NCBI RefSeq assembly: GCF_964355755.1
Contig: NC_092677.1
Span: 3,293,001 to 3,353,000, forward strand
Length of the DNA stretch: 60,000 nucleotides
Reading direction: 5' to 3'
DNA from: Antedon mediterranea
Taxonomy: Eukaryota > Echinodermata > Crinoidea > Comatulida > Antedonidae
Shown here: piece by piece, positions 26,201-34,607 of the stretch
How the letters are laid out: the number at the start of each line of letters is the position of its first letter
How positions within the stretch are numbered: the stretch's first letter is position 1
Made by a program: the position numbers and the translations under genes
Notes under the pieces: generated by a model
Seen by the model: only the letters and a program-made list of their open reading frames with translations
Told to the model about the DNA's origin: nothing
Database searches by the model: none

Positions 26201-29200
26201 GATGCAATGGATGAGCACCAAGGTGGACGACTGACCGATGACGAGGTTCGATGATATGGCAATCAGAAGCGGAGGGAGATACGAATAATTCTAACTGTAC
26301 TTTAGCAATTGATATCATACACTATGTTATCTACCTGGTATTGCACTATTACATCTATGTATTATTTTACATGTGCCGCGTCACATAAAGTTTGTAATAA
26401 TGGAATCATTTTATGGTTAAATGGAATACAGGGTCACAGTACAGGGGATCGGTATTACGTGGAACGGATGTAAAATGTCGTCCCATAGTTTATAATTTAA
26501 GGGTTCACGTATATTAGTAGGTATATACGTTTGTATAAAGCTCTGTCTACACTATCAAACTTTATGTGACAAAAAATGTGATGTGCCCATAATATGAACA
26601 TGATGATGTCATATCACTACTATATTTGGGCATATCACTACAATTTTATCAAACAAGTTTGATAGTGTAGACAGAGCTTAAAAGATGTCCCTCTATAAAT
26701 TCTAAAACAATTTTTTTCAAAACATTTTACTGTGGACCAGAAAACTGGTGCCAAGTTATTTTCGTACGTACGTCAGAGGCGATCATAACAAAAAACTTCT
26801 GAACATACTATAGTTTCAAGATTTAAAGTTTTAAAATGTACATATACTGTACACGAGTCAGCACTATACATTTAAGAGATGACCCCATATACACCTTTAA
26901 AACATTTCAAAACATTTTGCTGTGAACATATCAGACAAGTGCCAAAGTTATCGTACGTACGTGGAGTCATCCAGACGATATCATCAATAACAACTGTAGG
27001 CCTACGGTATATGATATAGTGTTATTGATGTGCGTCTGTTAATGTGTGTAACCTTACACTTAAAATTCACAAATGATGGATGTTCGATACACTCCATAAA
27101 CTGAAATTTTGTAGAAGGGGGGATAAAAATATGTGCGCAAAAATGTACCAGTTAATAAAACAATAGTACAATAATTGAAGTTCCAAATAGGTCACGTATT
27201 GAAGACATTAAAGCTTGGTTCCCACTAGGACGCAACGCAAGTACGCACGCGCAATTAATGTGACCAATCACAAGCAATGGATATTCGAACTGCTTGTAAT
27301 TTTTGTCAACTCGTTCTTACGTTGCGCTTACGTCATTGTGTTGCGTCCTAGAGTGGGAACGAAGGTTTAACTTTATCCCTGGTTGTACAAGATACAAGAT
27401 ACAAGTCTACTTTATTGTCAAAATGTTGAGATATGTTATGTTCTTTGGTAGATCATTAAATAATACAAAGTGATAATTATTTAAATGAATTAATACAAGT
27501 TACTATCTTTTAAAGTTTTGATTAAATAAATTGCATGCCATATACAGTGTTGGAAATCTGAAACGGTTTGTGGAAGTTTTCTGTGTCAGTCTAGCCCTTC
27601 CTGATCTGCTAATAATAATTGTAAGTGTAATGGGTGGGTTGAGTCTTGTATAAGTTTCGTTGTGGATCTCTACATGGTACCGGACCGGTCTTGGATTGAT
27701 TAATCACTCCTCAACCTCATCATCCCTTCTCCCTTGTATTGTTTTGCATTTGTTAGTGTTAATGATGTTGTGAGCGCATAATACGTGCCCCCCTTTAATG
27801 ATCAAGGGGAAAATAAAGATAAGAAAGGGCAGACTATGTAGCACACATGCTATTGATTAATGTTCTCTAAAACCCCACGCAGTGGTCTCCAAGGGGTCGT
27901 TCTCCCTGGATCATCAAATTCGCTATGAACTATGTATCGACGTCTATGCAAACTTTATGACTATAAGTAGTAAATATTTTCATGGATACGATAAAACTTA
28001 ATTATATTATTAGTAAGCGGTTGTATTGTTTTATAATTTATTGGAAACGACATCGTATTTTTAAGGCCAGACAAAAATACATTTAACCGTCACGTCAACT
28101 TTTTCTAATACTTAAGTATTATGTAAACCATGGGGGATTTTTCCAGCATGTGTAAACTAAAACTTAGTTCTCACTAGGACGCAGCGCAAGACGTAAGCCG
28201 CAACGGAAGCAAATGACCAATCACAAGCGATGGTTTAATCCCACTGTCGCTTTTGATTGGTCAATTCGCTTGCGTTGTGGCTTACTGTATGTCCCTACGT
28301 TGCGCGCGCATGGTGGAAATCAAGCGTAAACGGTGAAAATGAAATTGATGATTGTATGATGACTGTATAATAAAGATATATAAAAAAATACATACATAAA
28401 AGGGTTAGTCTAAAACGATTTTACAAATTGCATGCGTCAGGGCTTTACCGAATAATACCACAACAAGGAGTATTATATTCAAGGTGCATTGTGCAGTATT
28501 ATCTCCGGCAGTATTTCTAAATAAGGTATTGTTATTAGGCTACTATACACTCTTATCCTACAAACAAAAGAGATCCGCTGATAGGAATGCATAAAAAGAC
28601 TATTATAAAAGACAGTGTAGTTTGTTGGACCACCAGTATATGTTGTAAATCCGAGAAATAGATTAATGAAATATGAATCATGATTTGTTGTGGAATATTA
28701 ATTATAAGTCTCGCACGCATGAATATACGATTAGATCTTTAGTAAAACAGTAGGCCTATCAATATCCGTAGGCCTGGTGGCCTACTCCTCCCAACCCCAG
28801 CCAATTTTTCATGTATATCAGTTAGTTACTTTAGAAAAATGAATACATAAGATTAAACAATTAATAATTATATTATAATATAATATATGCCATATAGGCT
28901 ACATGCATAATCTGCTCAATTACTTTGAGAAAAATGAATATCTAGGCCCAAGATCAAAATAAATAATGATATATTATAATAATATATATATATATATTAT
29001 AATTGTACTGATTAAGGGCTAGTGAATTGCCCGAAGCTCTGCTAACTTTTCTGACTGTTTTACTTTATCGTTTTGATTTAGCTTTTCGGGTTTGTTTTTT
29101 TTGTAGGCCTATCTGATACCCACAGCATTGTCATTTTGTTTAGTAATTTGCCTTTGGATTTATATGTTATAATAATATATAATAAAGGCCTACATGTCTA

Positions 29201-30310
29201 TTTTATACCTGTTGTGAACAAGCAATTTATTTGTAATAAGCGGAACGGGAAACTATCTTCCAGTAAATTCCATGGACAAATTCAGATTTCAAACCGCCAA
29301 TTACTGTCGGCCTATTCCCGGAATGACGGTTTTGAAAAAGTTTGGCTTAGTGAACTTCCCTCCATGGACAAGGAGGCTTTTATCTATGGTTTTTCAGAAA
29401 CTCGTATATGTATTCTGAATGTGTTTTTAAAAGAAAAAACATATTGAAACTCAGGAAATTTTGGTTTTGAGAGAGTTTATTTTTATAAATTGATTTATTT
29501 GTAAATTATTTATCATCAGTTATATGGGGCGTTTAGACTTCATGGTGGAACAATTATCGGTAACACTTTTACCCAGGTAGATTACTATTATGTCTGAAAT
29601 GTTTTAAATTTTCTTTTTACACACATTCATCAAGTTCGATCATTAATAAGCCTAACTTGTCACAAAATTGTCATTCGGGAAGGGTCGACATTGCGGTTTG
29701 AAATCTCGTAATGTGGCCAAACATTAATGTGTTAATGTATGTGGTCTTGTTCATTAAGGGCTGCGGTCGTCGTAAACTTAGTAGTCCCTATAATTTAAGT
29801 CACTTTAGGGGTTTATAAGCCTATGCCTCGAGTACTGAGTACGTAGTATAGTAGCAGCCTTACACAGGGTAGTAATCTAATCAAAGCTCTTACGAACAAA
29901 TTACTTAAAATTATCTTACTTGGTGCATATTTATTCCAGTAGACAACATCTACTACTTCTTCTGGTGATGTTTCAAAATCCAACTGCTCTTTGACAACCA
30001 CTTGATTACCAATCACCTCAAACCGAGGGTTATAATTTTCCATGACATAACGATTATCCAACGTGTTATTGAATTCGTAAGCTGTGAATCCCAGCGACAC
30101 AGTTTCAGATATATCCACAGTCACATCGTTCAAAGCAACATCTCTGCGTTTTCTATGACTAGTGTTGCGGAGTTTACTGTACCGCCGCTCAAAATCCGAG
30201 TACTGTAATCGAGTGTTATCAATCCTATGTTCTAATTCACAATCAATCACGGTAGTTAAATAGCATAAATAAAAAAATAATAATCCAAATGGTTGTAATG
30301 TATTCCACAT
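2030..30310 (-). CDS. Gene A: type III classical cadherin (G-/N-cadherin-like), complete, 33 exons
   Basis: Predicted calcium-dependent adhesion receptor of the plasma membrane, linked to actin through catenins. Coding exons in transcript order: 29920-30310, 23373-23561, 22651-22891, 22258-22453, 21972-22080, 20983-21363, 20551-20783, 20053-20329, 19346-19521, 18755-19083, 18146-18359, 17343-17526, 16817-16960, 15223-15527, 14657-14936, 14156-14362, 13434-13687, 12747-12955, 11914-12053, 11048-11305, 10464-10652, 9748-9875, 8959-9360, 8382-8650, 7572-7920, 6835-6935, 6366-6694, 5898-6076, 5445-5712, 4806-4983, 3889-4112, 2918-3166, 2030-2271. Every intron is GT-AG, phases agree throughout, and the total is 7824 nt, or 2607 residues. 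Order: signal peptide, RKRR-ended propeptide, about 15 EC repeats with DxNDNxPxF linkers, linker domain, EGF, LG1, EGF, LG2, EGF, one membrane span (about 2428-2453), catenin-binding tail. The start ATG has A at -3 and an in-frame TGA 18 nt upstream (30326-30328). UTRs and any non-coding 5' exon were not resolved. Confidence 0.93.
2669..2860 (+). mobile_element. tRNA-derived SINE, copy a
   Basis: A-box-like TAGCTCGGTAGTTATG and B-box GGTTCAAGTCC at tRNA-like spacing, then the shared body GACTTTGTTTATGTAGAGCA and TGTTTGTCTTGTGAA. It lies in gene A intron 32. Confidence 0.8.
2918..4112 (-). CDS. Gene A exons 31-32: juxtamembrane EGF, membrane span, p120-catenin region
   Basis: Exon 31 (3889-4112) carries a standard EGF (residues about 2385-2416: CDPNPCLNGGKC to CGIGK), then PGGVSAALIAIICTCLLFLL. 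The exon 31 donor (GTAGGT, phase 1) was chosen over GTTAAA two codons downstream because it joins exon 32 to give a continuous span ending IVLIILLLYKNKNRQR. Exon 32 (2918-3166) has positive residues just inside the membrane and then [16 protein letters not shown], the p120-catenin-binding juxtamembrane motif of classical cadherins. The equivalent motif in gene B ([15 protein letters not shown]) is closer to the usual form. Confidence 0.9.
4255..4390. mobile_element. MITE family A copy (intron 30 of gene A)
   Basis: Inverted terminal sequences AAAGCTCTATCTACAC and GACAGAGCTTTA. The interior carries CCAAATATGG at 4291-4300 and CCATATATGG at 4344-4353. The right TIR is shortened. Confidence 0.8.
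4571..4702. mobile_element. MITE family A copy (intron 30 of gene A, second)
   Basis: TGCTCTGTCTACACTTTATG at the left, AGTTTGATAGTGTAGACCGA at the right, with the interior in the opposite orientation (GGGCATATCACTACCATA). It lies within 200 bp of the previous copy. Confidence 0.8.
4806..6076 (-). CDS. Gene A exons 28-30: laminin-G domain 2, split by an A-specific intron
   Basis: Exons 5898-6076, 5445-5712 and 4806-4983 encode residues 2162-2370. Motifs are [44 protein letters not shown] and GCMNDPRI, an LG fold with its C-terminal Cys, then the start of a Cys-rich EGF-like segment (CPAPKSVCNDLWRRYEC). The intron between exons 29 and 30 (4984-5444) is missing in gene B, where one 440-nt exon covers both. 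Bases 5898-6051 and 5549-5712 are almost identical to gene B (5 and 7 differences), unlike the flanking exons. Confidence 0.9.
5165..5345. repeat. Dispersed repeat F, copy 1
   Basis: Contains CAAAGGCAAATTACTGAAAA, GACAATGCTGTGGGTATCAG and GCAGAGCTTTCGGGCAACAC. Reverse-complement matches occur at about 28990-29165. It lies in the A-specific intron 29. The element class was not identified. Confidence 0.6.
5752..5880 (-). pseudogene. Decayed partial copy of gene A exon 28 inside the next intron
   Basis: On the plus strand this intron holds CTGTGTCTAGGTTAGCTATA (from about 5764) followed by ACCATACC and AACCATTGAATGG, then a second fragment with ACCATACAAGTCCTGTG and AACCATTGAAT. These match exon 28 (5898-6076) in order and orientation, with indels and a partial internal repeat. 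It has no usable frame or splice sites. One diagnostic base (CATTGAAT) agrees with gene B, while AAGTCCTGT agrees with gene A. Confidence 0.8.
6366..7920 (-). CDS. Gene A exons 25-27: EGF end, laminin-G domain 1, second EGF
   Basis: Exons 7572-7920, 6835-6935 and 6366-6694 encode residues 1902-2161. The first EGF closes with CECPNEYGGGRCE. LG1 follows, with the strand motifs AVLFYNGP, DFIVLELVRGRPRLRLNLG, WHTVEIRRN and [18 protein letters not shown]. It ends with an EGF whose Cys pattern runs from CIENGEGNSWC to CICFPGYTGEKC. Exon 26 is only 101 nt; its gene B counterpart (122 nt) differs in length and sequence, so this LG loop is variable. Confidence 0.9.
7268..7515 (+). mobile_element. tRNA-derived SINE, copy b, with a distinct 3' tail
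   Basis: Head GTGGCTTGGTAGTTATGATG and GGTTCAAGTCCC; body as in copy a. The tail (about 7455-7510, GATCACCCTCGTTAAATAAG) resembles the reverse of 17876-17940, followed by an A-rich end. It lies in gene A intron 25. Confidence 0.8.
8382..9875 (-). CDS. Gene A exons 22-24: degenerate EC/non-chordate linker domain and first EGF start
   Basis: Exons 9748-9875, 8959-9360 and 8382-8650 encode residues 1636-1901. After a Gly/Thr/Pro-rich connector (STPVGPVSAP) comes a last EC-like repeat with DTDTG and STVTVTVRDIP, then the linker block typical of primitive classical cadherins: [20 protein letters not shown], and a cysteine-rich part with KIDACF, CEGSCYN and [10 protein letters not shown]. It ends in the first half of an EGF (CSYDACMNGGTC). 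In known type III cadherins this region is the membrane-proximal NC/CE block, which is processed in some insect members. No cleavage site is visible here. Confidence 0.88.
9431..9606. mobile_element. MITE family A copy with expanded internal 21-bp units
   Basis: Ends TTAAGTTCTGTCTACAC and GTGTAGACAGAGCTTTA. The interior has about four tandem units of GGGCATATCACTACCAT. CArG-type decamers occur at 9450-9459, 9503-9512 and 9545-9554. It lies in gene A intron 22. Confidence 0.85.
10384..10441. repeat. 12-bp tandem repeat near the exon 21 donor of gene A
   Basis: Five units of AATGGTCACTTT on the plus strand, ending about 22 bp from exon 21. Confidence 0.85.
10464..12053 (-). CDS. Gene A exons 19-21: EC14 and EC15, with an intron absent from gene B
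   Basis: Exons 11914-12053, 11048-11305 and 10464-10652 encode about residues 1440-1635, including DINDECPRL and DVNDNPHQ. Exons 19 and 20 are 140 and 258 nt. The paralog carries the same stretch as one exon of exactly 398 nt (44475-44872). The A-specific intron (11306-11913) has ordinary GTAAGT and TTTGCAG signals and contains a copy of the main MITE family at 11589-11730. A 12-bp tandem repeat lies about 20 bp past the exon 21 donor. Confidence 0.9.
11589..11730. mobile_element. MITE family A copy in the A-specific intron 19
   Basis: AAGCTCTGTCTACACCATCC at the left and TTTGATAGTGTAGACAGAG at the right, with GACATCATCAT and ATATGGGCACATCA inside. Confidence 0.85.
12502..12698. mobile_element. 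MITE family C, diverged copy
   Basis: TTACTGCAGTAACTACAGTT at the left and TTACTGCAGTAACGGGCAGT with AGAATAATG at the right. The outermost ends are lost. It lies in gene A intron 18. Confidence 0.55.
12747..23561 (-). CDS. Gene A exons 2-18: EC repeats 1 to 14 (ectodomain rod)
   Basis: Seventeen exons encode about residues 131-1440, the calcium-binding adhesive rod. Inter-repeat linkers include DVNEPPEW, DINDNGPVF, NVNDNSPTF, DINDNAPKF, DVNDEIPIL, DENDRTPQF, DINDNNPYF, DANDNIPVF, DINDNPPEF, DVNDNSPIF and DVNEPPVF. LDRE or LDYE and DAD/DPD motifs recur at the expected spacing. Exons 5 (21972-22080), 13 (16817-16960) and 18 (12747-12955) are short; they were identified from acceptor and donor sites and the linker motifs they encode. 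Exon boundaries fall mostly just before the DAD/DxD motif or inside the LDRE region, so single EC repeats span two or three exons. Some repeats, such as the one ending VGERPPQF, have degenerate linkers and may bind less calcium. Confidence 0.9.
13741..14100. repeat. Dispersed repeat with 'cctccgcc ... ggaggt' ends
   Basis: Starts near AAACCTCCGCCTACGGTAAA, contains two copies of GGTGAGAATCGGATAAAAAC, and ends CTCCTTGGCGGAGGTAATA. Related ends occur at 15600-15660 (CTCCGCCAAGGAGGTATAT) and 16475-16550. It lies in gene A intron 16. The class was not determined. Confidence 0.6.
15685..15951 (+). mobile_element. tRNA-derived SINE, copy c, full length with poly-A
   Basis: Head GAGCTGTGGCTTGGTGGTTA, B-box GGTTCAAGTCC, body TTTGTTTATGTAGAGCATC, tail GTTACTCGCTGTTGGATGAG, and then more than 20 A. 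It lies in gene A intron 13 and is the best-preserved copy. Confidence 0.85.
16638..16801. mobile_element. MITE family C copy beside the exon 13 donor of gene A
   Basis: Inverted ends GGACCATGTCAAAATAATTC and GAATCATTTTGACATGGTCC, followed inward by TACTGCAG-rich palindromes. The right end lies about 10 bp from the donor hexamer of exon 13 (16811-16816). Confidence 0.8.
17005..17310. repeat. Degenerate 30- to 35-bp tandem repeats (gene A intron 12)
   Basis: Repeated CACATTTTGAGTTTGAAAA and ATGTTCTCATGCAT motifs of irregular spacing fill the space between exons 12 and 13. Confidence 0.8.
17563..17770 (+). repeat. tRNA-Leu/Ser-like SINE candidate
   Basis: Begins AATGGCCAAGCGGTTAAGGC, which matches the 5' half of tRNA-Ser/Leu, but no proper acceptor stem or TPsiC arm follows. 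Another stretch of this kind lies on the minus strand at about 8800-8870 (GTGGCCGTTAAGAC and GGTTCGAGGC). Confidence 0.5.
17870..17945 (-). repeat. Retroelement 3' tail fragment
   Basis: AACCTTTATTTAGTGAGGGT with GACTATCAAGGGGCCCTC resembles the reverse complement of the tail of SINE copy b (7455-7510). This suggests a shared LINE-type 3' end. Confidence 0.45.
19190..19290. mobile_element. MITE family A, partial copy
   Basis: The right half is intact (GACATCATCATGTCCATATA to GATAGTGTAGACAGGGCTTA); the left TIR is lost. It lies in gene A intron 9. Confidence 0.75.
20869..20950. repeat. Pyrimidine-rich tandem stretch beside exon 6 of gene A
   Basis: Repeats of CCCAGACCTCCA and CACCCC. On the minus strand it is a purine/G-rich tract 30-110 bp past the exon 6 donor. 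Confidence 0.7.
22980..23117. repeat. 22-bp tandem repeat (gene A intron 2)
   Basis: About six units of CCGATCACTCACCGAACATA-CT, alternating with the variant CCGATCACTCACCGAACTGA-AT. Confidence 0.85.
23621..23745. mobile_element. MITE family A, degraded copy
   Basis: Interior motifs ATGTGATGTGCCCATATATG, GATGATGTCATAT and GGGCATATCGATACC remain; the right TIR is not recognisable. It is close to gene A exon 2. Confidence 0.65.
25571..25785. mobile_element. MITE family C, copy in gene A intron 1
   Basis: TACTGCAGTTACTGCAGTAA at the left; AGTAGAATAATTTTGACGGG at the right. Fragments of the family also occur at 53345-53400. Confidence 0.6.
26537..26682. mobile_element. MITE family A copy (gene A intron 1)
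   Basis: Well-preserved ends: AAGCTCTGTCTACACTATCA and TTTGATAGTGTAGACAGAGC. The interior has GATGATGTCATATCACTAC. Confidence 0.88.
27211..27366. mobile_element. MITE family D copy 1 (gene A intron 1)
   Basis: Inverted ends AAGCTTGGTTCCCACTAGGA and TCCTAGAGTGGGAACGAAGG, with GACGCAACGCAA inside each arm and a CCAATCACAAGC core. Confidence 0.85.
28161..28326. mobile_element. MITE family D copy 2 (gene A intron 1)
   Basis: Left ACTTAGTTCTCACTAGGACG, core GACCAATCACAAGCGATGG mirrored by TTGATTGGTCAATTCGCTTG, and a right end with GTTGCGCGCGCATGGTGG. A short fragment of the family is at 25831-25906. Confidence 0.8.
28985..29170. repeat. Dispersed repeat F, copy 2, with an AT dinucleotide tract
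   Basis: Opposite orientation to the copy at 5165-5345: GCCCGAAGCTCTGCTAAC, GATACCCACAGCATTGTCAT and TAGTAATTTGCCTTTGG occur in the same order when reversed. It follows a short TA microsatellite and lies in gene A intron 1. Confidence 0.6.
29920..30310 (-). CDS. Gene A exon 1: signal peptide, short propeptide, start of EC1
   Basis: Residues 1-130. Residues 1-24 form a hydrophobic signal peptide (LLFFYLCYL core) ending near a Cys. A basic, Ser/Arg-rich propeptide of about 32 residues ends in RKRR at 53-56, a furin-type site, and is followed by DVALNDVTVDIS, a beta-rich first EC repeat that lacks obvious calcium motifs at its N-terminus. The donor GTAAGA at 29914-29919 leaves one base, which joins exon 2 in phase to give SSESVQLTF. 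The equivalent exon of gene B is outside the window. Confidence 0.85.
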
Positions 30311-31716
30311 CTTGGCAGAGGTTATTCACAATTATAAAACGATCACATGAATTGCAGACACGAATCGATAGTTATATTAACCCGAAAGCAAAAGCAACGA
30401 TTGTGTTCAAAGTCCAAGATTATTCCACCAATAATGCCAGCTTTCCTAGTCTGTTTTCACAATGCAAATAACACGTCATATATTAAGCAAACAATTCATC
30501 CTGTTTAGTAATACAATGTATTCTGTATTCTATACCTATTGTGTATGTTTTACCTATATAGAGGATAAAGAATGCGTTAGACTCACTCGAGTGTTTGCTC
30601 GTTGCCTATTGGTGTAGAATGAAATATTTCTGAATGCGACGGAAATACATATGCAATTGTCGTGTGTTAAAAGGAAGGTGTTAGAGTGTAACAGAAATAT
30701 ACAATGCAAACACACGGATGTTAAGAGAATCATAGATCCTCATATTATAAGGAAATTGTTTCTTAGCGACCAGGTGACACGCATATCCGACGAGAAACGG
30801 AACAAAATCACTAAATGATTCGTGAAGTATTCGTAAAGCACTCGTACACTCCATCCTATACTCTTTGGGTCCGTTAACGCTGGGTGTTTCTCTCCGCTGT
30901 TTTAATTGAGGCTTACTCTACCCTGGCCCAGGCACCATCCCTCCCTTCTCTACCACATAACAACCCAGAGGCATGTTACTTGAAATTCCGTTTCCACATA
31001 CAGTAGGCCTACTGATTTAAAAGATAGGTAATCGATTCTATTGAACGTTGTCGGAATTGCTAATGGAAAAATCAACGTTACTCCATAATTCCGTACAAAT
31101 ATTTCACAGTAAAATAGCCATAACCTCTAGGCCCAATATTACACTGAACGCACAAACATATACACACGTATAGCCTGGGCTGATTTACAGATTGAGCGTA
31201 ATGTTATGCATAGGCTCCTGCTAATTATGCACGATACATAATTATGCAAGCACCTGCTATTTATGAATACTCTGGGATTATATCATTCGGTAATTATTAT
31301 GTGTGATACCCTTATAATATCTTCATCCTTGTCAATCTTAAACATGAACAATGTATTTAATTGTATCTATAAATTCACTGAAACTTGATGTCTTGAATTC
31401 CAAAAGTATTACAAGCTTTTGTTTCTTTTAATCGGTTCCTTTGTATTTCCAAAGTCGAGGTGAGTCATCAAAGGTAAAACTTATTTATCCGGCAGTTACA
31501 TTCTTTCTATTGTCATACGTAAGAAAGATCAATATATACTTCTGACCACACAGCGCCGACGTCAACCAAAAGGATTTTTGGGATCGTTTTGTTTGAATAA
31601 AGTATTGGTCACATTAAAAGGTTGTTCACTAAGTCAACAACGTCAAAGAGTGAATAATGTGGTTTGGGTTAGATTTGTTCATTCAAGTGTAACGAAACAT
31701 AGTGCTGTCTCAACAT

Positions 31717-31871
31717 ACTATCTATTTCCGAAGTATCATAGGAGTATTGGGTAATACAGCATCACATGTGGTGCCTGTATCATGTAATGTTAGGTTACTC
31801 CAGATACATGTGAAACACATGTGATGTTGTATTACCAAATATTCCTATGATACTTTGGAAATAGATACACA
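31717..31871. mobile_element. MITE family B, complete copy in the intergenic spacer
   Basis: Inverted arms of about 55 bp: ATCTATTTCCGAAGTATCAT, then GTAATACAGCATCACATGTG, mirrored by CACATGTGATGTTGTATTAC and ATGATACTTTGGAAATAGAT. It lies about 1.4 kb upstream of the gene A start. Confidence 0.85.
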
Positions 31872-32569
31872 GTACCGAGAATCGACTGGAATAACAATAT
31901 AATGCAGGGATCGATAGGTGGGACGAGTATTAACTGTGCGTTCAACAATATATCTCTTCTTTTTATTCATAAAGAATACAATAGTTCTTGTTAGTTATAA
32001 TAAAAGTACACAGGAGGCCTACCCGAAAGTTGAATAGTACATGTAGTACTTTACACCCGCTGACTTGTTTATCATGTTTTGCATGTTATCAAATTCCGTT
32101 CCATTCGTTTATTCTTTTCTTTCATCGCGTATAATAAACACGGAACTATAATATATTGACGCGTTTTTGTGATATTCGAAATACAAAACTACTTTACGAC
32201 AACGACTATATACAGTAAACAATTTACAGAATTGCCAACACAACAATGGCATGAATATGGCGGCCTTGGACGAACTCATTTAAACAATAAGGGAAACTCC
32301 ACGATTTAGCCTCAAATCGAGAATACAATAACCAGACTATAGAGGCTGATTATAATCAGATTGAGCTCATCATGCGTGGTCATCCAGAGAGTCCTGGATG
32401 TGCGATGGCACGAAAGCGTAAGCTGGGTTGTCTGCTGGTTAAGTGGCCATGATTTGCTGTAGGCCTATGCGTTGTATATGTATTGGCAATATAATTGATG
32501 AGAACTAAATTTTACTTTACAATTATGAGAATAAATTAATATATAAATTAATTATTGAGTAACGTTGAT

Positions 32570-32975
32570 TTTTCCGTTGATTCAATTAAATCAATAGCAA
32601 GTAAATCATCAATCAATAACCAATAAAATATCAAATCAATATCCAGTAAACAAATCACCAGTCAATAACTAATACATGCTCCAATAATCAACAAATCAGT
32701 CAATAATCTATACATCATCAATCAACCAATATTCACCAATAATCATCAATAACCAATAATCAAATCAATAACCGATAAATATCACATAATCATCCACCAA
32801 TAGTTGTCAATTACTAACAAATAAACATCAATCAATAACCAATAATCACCAATCAATAACTAATAATCATCATTCAATAACCAATCGATAACTAATAATC
32901 ACCAATCAATAACCAATAATCATCAATCAATAACCAATAATAATCAATAAATCATCAATCAATCTATAACCAATT
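32570..32975. repeat. CAAT-rich low-complexity repeat, intergenic
   Basis: Many irregular repeats of CAATAACCAATAATCATCAAT. This is simple-sequence expansion with no coding potential. Confidence 0.85.
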
Positions 32976-34196
32976 TGGCAGCTAGGCATTTTATTAGCAA
33001 CTGTACAATTAACAACGTGAATTATTATGTTACTAACTATCAAGTGCGTACAACAGCAAATGGCAAGGTAAGAATAATTATTGTATAAATTCTAAAGTGA
33101 AAAAAAAAGATAAAAAGCAAAAGATATAAACTTAATTAACATTAATAATAGCTTGTGTAGCTTGCAGTCATTCTTGGCAAAATATAAAAGTAATGTTTTT
33201 AAGAACGCAACGGAAAAAATACATTTCATGTTAACAGCATACAACGGACAAGCTAAGAAGCTTTACAGCATAATCTAAATCTACATTATTTTTTTTTTAT
33301 ATAAATAACTGGAAAAATTAATTTACATAAAAACGCTTTCCATATTTGGAAAGAAAACACAGACTTTGGAATTACGTCCATATTGTACATACCACATATT
33401 GCATACGATACGATTCCCTTGTAGTATTATAAACAAAATGAAAGATTGTGGTAGAGGGCACTATTTCGATTCCTGTTATAGTCAGTACCATTTTTTTTGT
33501 ACAGTTCTGAATAAACCGGATCACACCCTACAGCTTTCCTTGGCTACTAACGCCAAAACAAATTAGTGCCAACGTTAAACTGACCACTTCAATCACTTTT
33601 CTGCATAAATAATTAACTACACCTAGAGAAAATTGAAATTAACTACAAAAAAATAAAAATGTGCTTGTGTTCCTCGTGTCACATTTAAAAATAAAAAAAA
33701 CCTTACCTATTCAGCCTTTAAGATACGTAGTTATCTATAAACCTTATTTACTAATTACTGTATTAAAGAAACAACTAGTTACTTACAATTTTAAATATTT
33801 GTAAATCTTATTGTTTTAAATATCCAAAACTCAACAACAGGACAAACAGACAATTAATATTATTACTGGAAATGTTTCTAACTGGCAAGTGACTTTGAGC
33901 ATGTATGTCCACCTATATCTTACAACCATCACAAAATGCCTGTGTTTTTATCATTATTTATAAACACTTACTTTCAATTATCAAGGACTTATATATATCT
34001 ACAAAAAATAGACAAATTGTAACAAACTAATTTGACTGATTTCTAAACTTAAACCAGACCTCCTACGGGGAGCTGTGGTTCCTGCAGATTAGGACAATAT
34101 TGTGAATTCTAATTTTTTTTGTAAAAGCTTGTAATTACAGTTAGTTATCACTGTACTATGTTAATTTGTAAACAATTTGAGACTTAATCTGTAATA

Positions 34197-34202
34197 TTTA
34201 TT
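34197..34202 (-). other. Candidate polyadenylation signal of gene B
   Basis: AATAAA on the minus strand, about 165 nt after the gene B stop codon. It is the nearest perfect hexamer I noticed, but in AT-rich DNA chance matches are common. The gene A 3' side also has perfect hexamers (for example 1060-1065), none of which can be chosen with confidence. Confidence 0.3.
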
Positions 34203-34365
34203 TGTTCTCATCATAATAGGTTAATTATGTTAAATAAATTAAAATATTAACTACAATGGAATGGTGAACATTTTTGACCTATTATTGAGCAAATTTCTAC
34301 AATTATTATCAAATCAAAATTTACTTTACATTATTATCATTCTGAAATTACAACACTTGAGAGAT

Positions 34366-34607
34366 TCAAAACTCGTTTCCATCGTTGCCACCGTACATAT
34401 CAGCAAGTTTCTTAAATCGTGGACCCCAGTCGTTCAAATAGTCGTAATTTTGCGAGTCGTCGGAGCTGCCGCTGTTTAGGGAGCTGAGAGAACCCGCCGT
34501 AGACCCGTCTCCTTCGTAATCAAAAGTGTGGAGCGTGTCATACGGCGGGGCATTCGGATCATCATCAGCGTTACCTAAACGTCCGTTAATATAACCTCCG
34601 ACATCAT
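34366..34607 (-). CDS. Gene B terminal exon: canonical beta-catenin-binding tail
   Basis: The sequence reads [10 protein letters not shown], then [32 protein letters not shown] and [19 protein letters not shown], ending with TGA at 34366-34368. All landmarks of the classical cadherin catenin-binding domain are present, including the Trp and the basic RFKK. This paralog looks like the conserved one for catenin binding. Confidence 0.95.

Larger units (their letters stand above)
23562..29919. other. Gene A intron 1 (6.4 kb), no further gene seen
   Basis: It separates the signal-peptide exon from the EC-repeat exons. It holds MITEs of families A, C and D, repeat F and AT microsatellites. LINE-like 3' tails occur near 25975-26040 and 27385-27430. 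Short open frames here lack domain motifs. Its length and first-intron position make it a plausible place for enhancers, but none can be named. Confidence 0.75.
30311..34365. other. Intergenic spacer between gene B stop and gene A start
   Basis: About 4 kb. It must contain the gene A promoter and 5' UTR (near 30310 upward) and the gene B 3' UTR (34365 downward). I see no clear TATA box. It contains a family B MITE and the CAAT-rich repeat. No coding exon is supported. Confidence 0.7.

Noticed and set aside
29136-29447. Plus-strand open frame of 103 codons in gene A intron 1
   Set aside because: No recognisable motif; it overlaps dispersed repeat F and AT-rich sequence. Too weak to call a gene.
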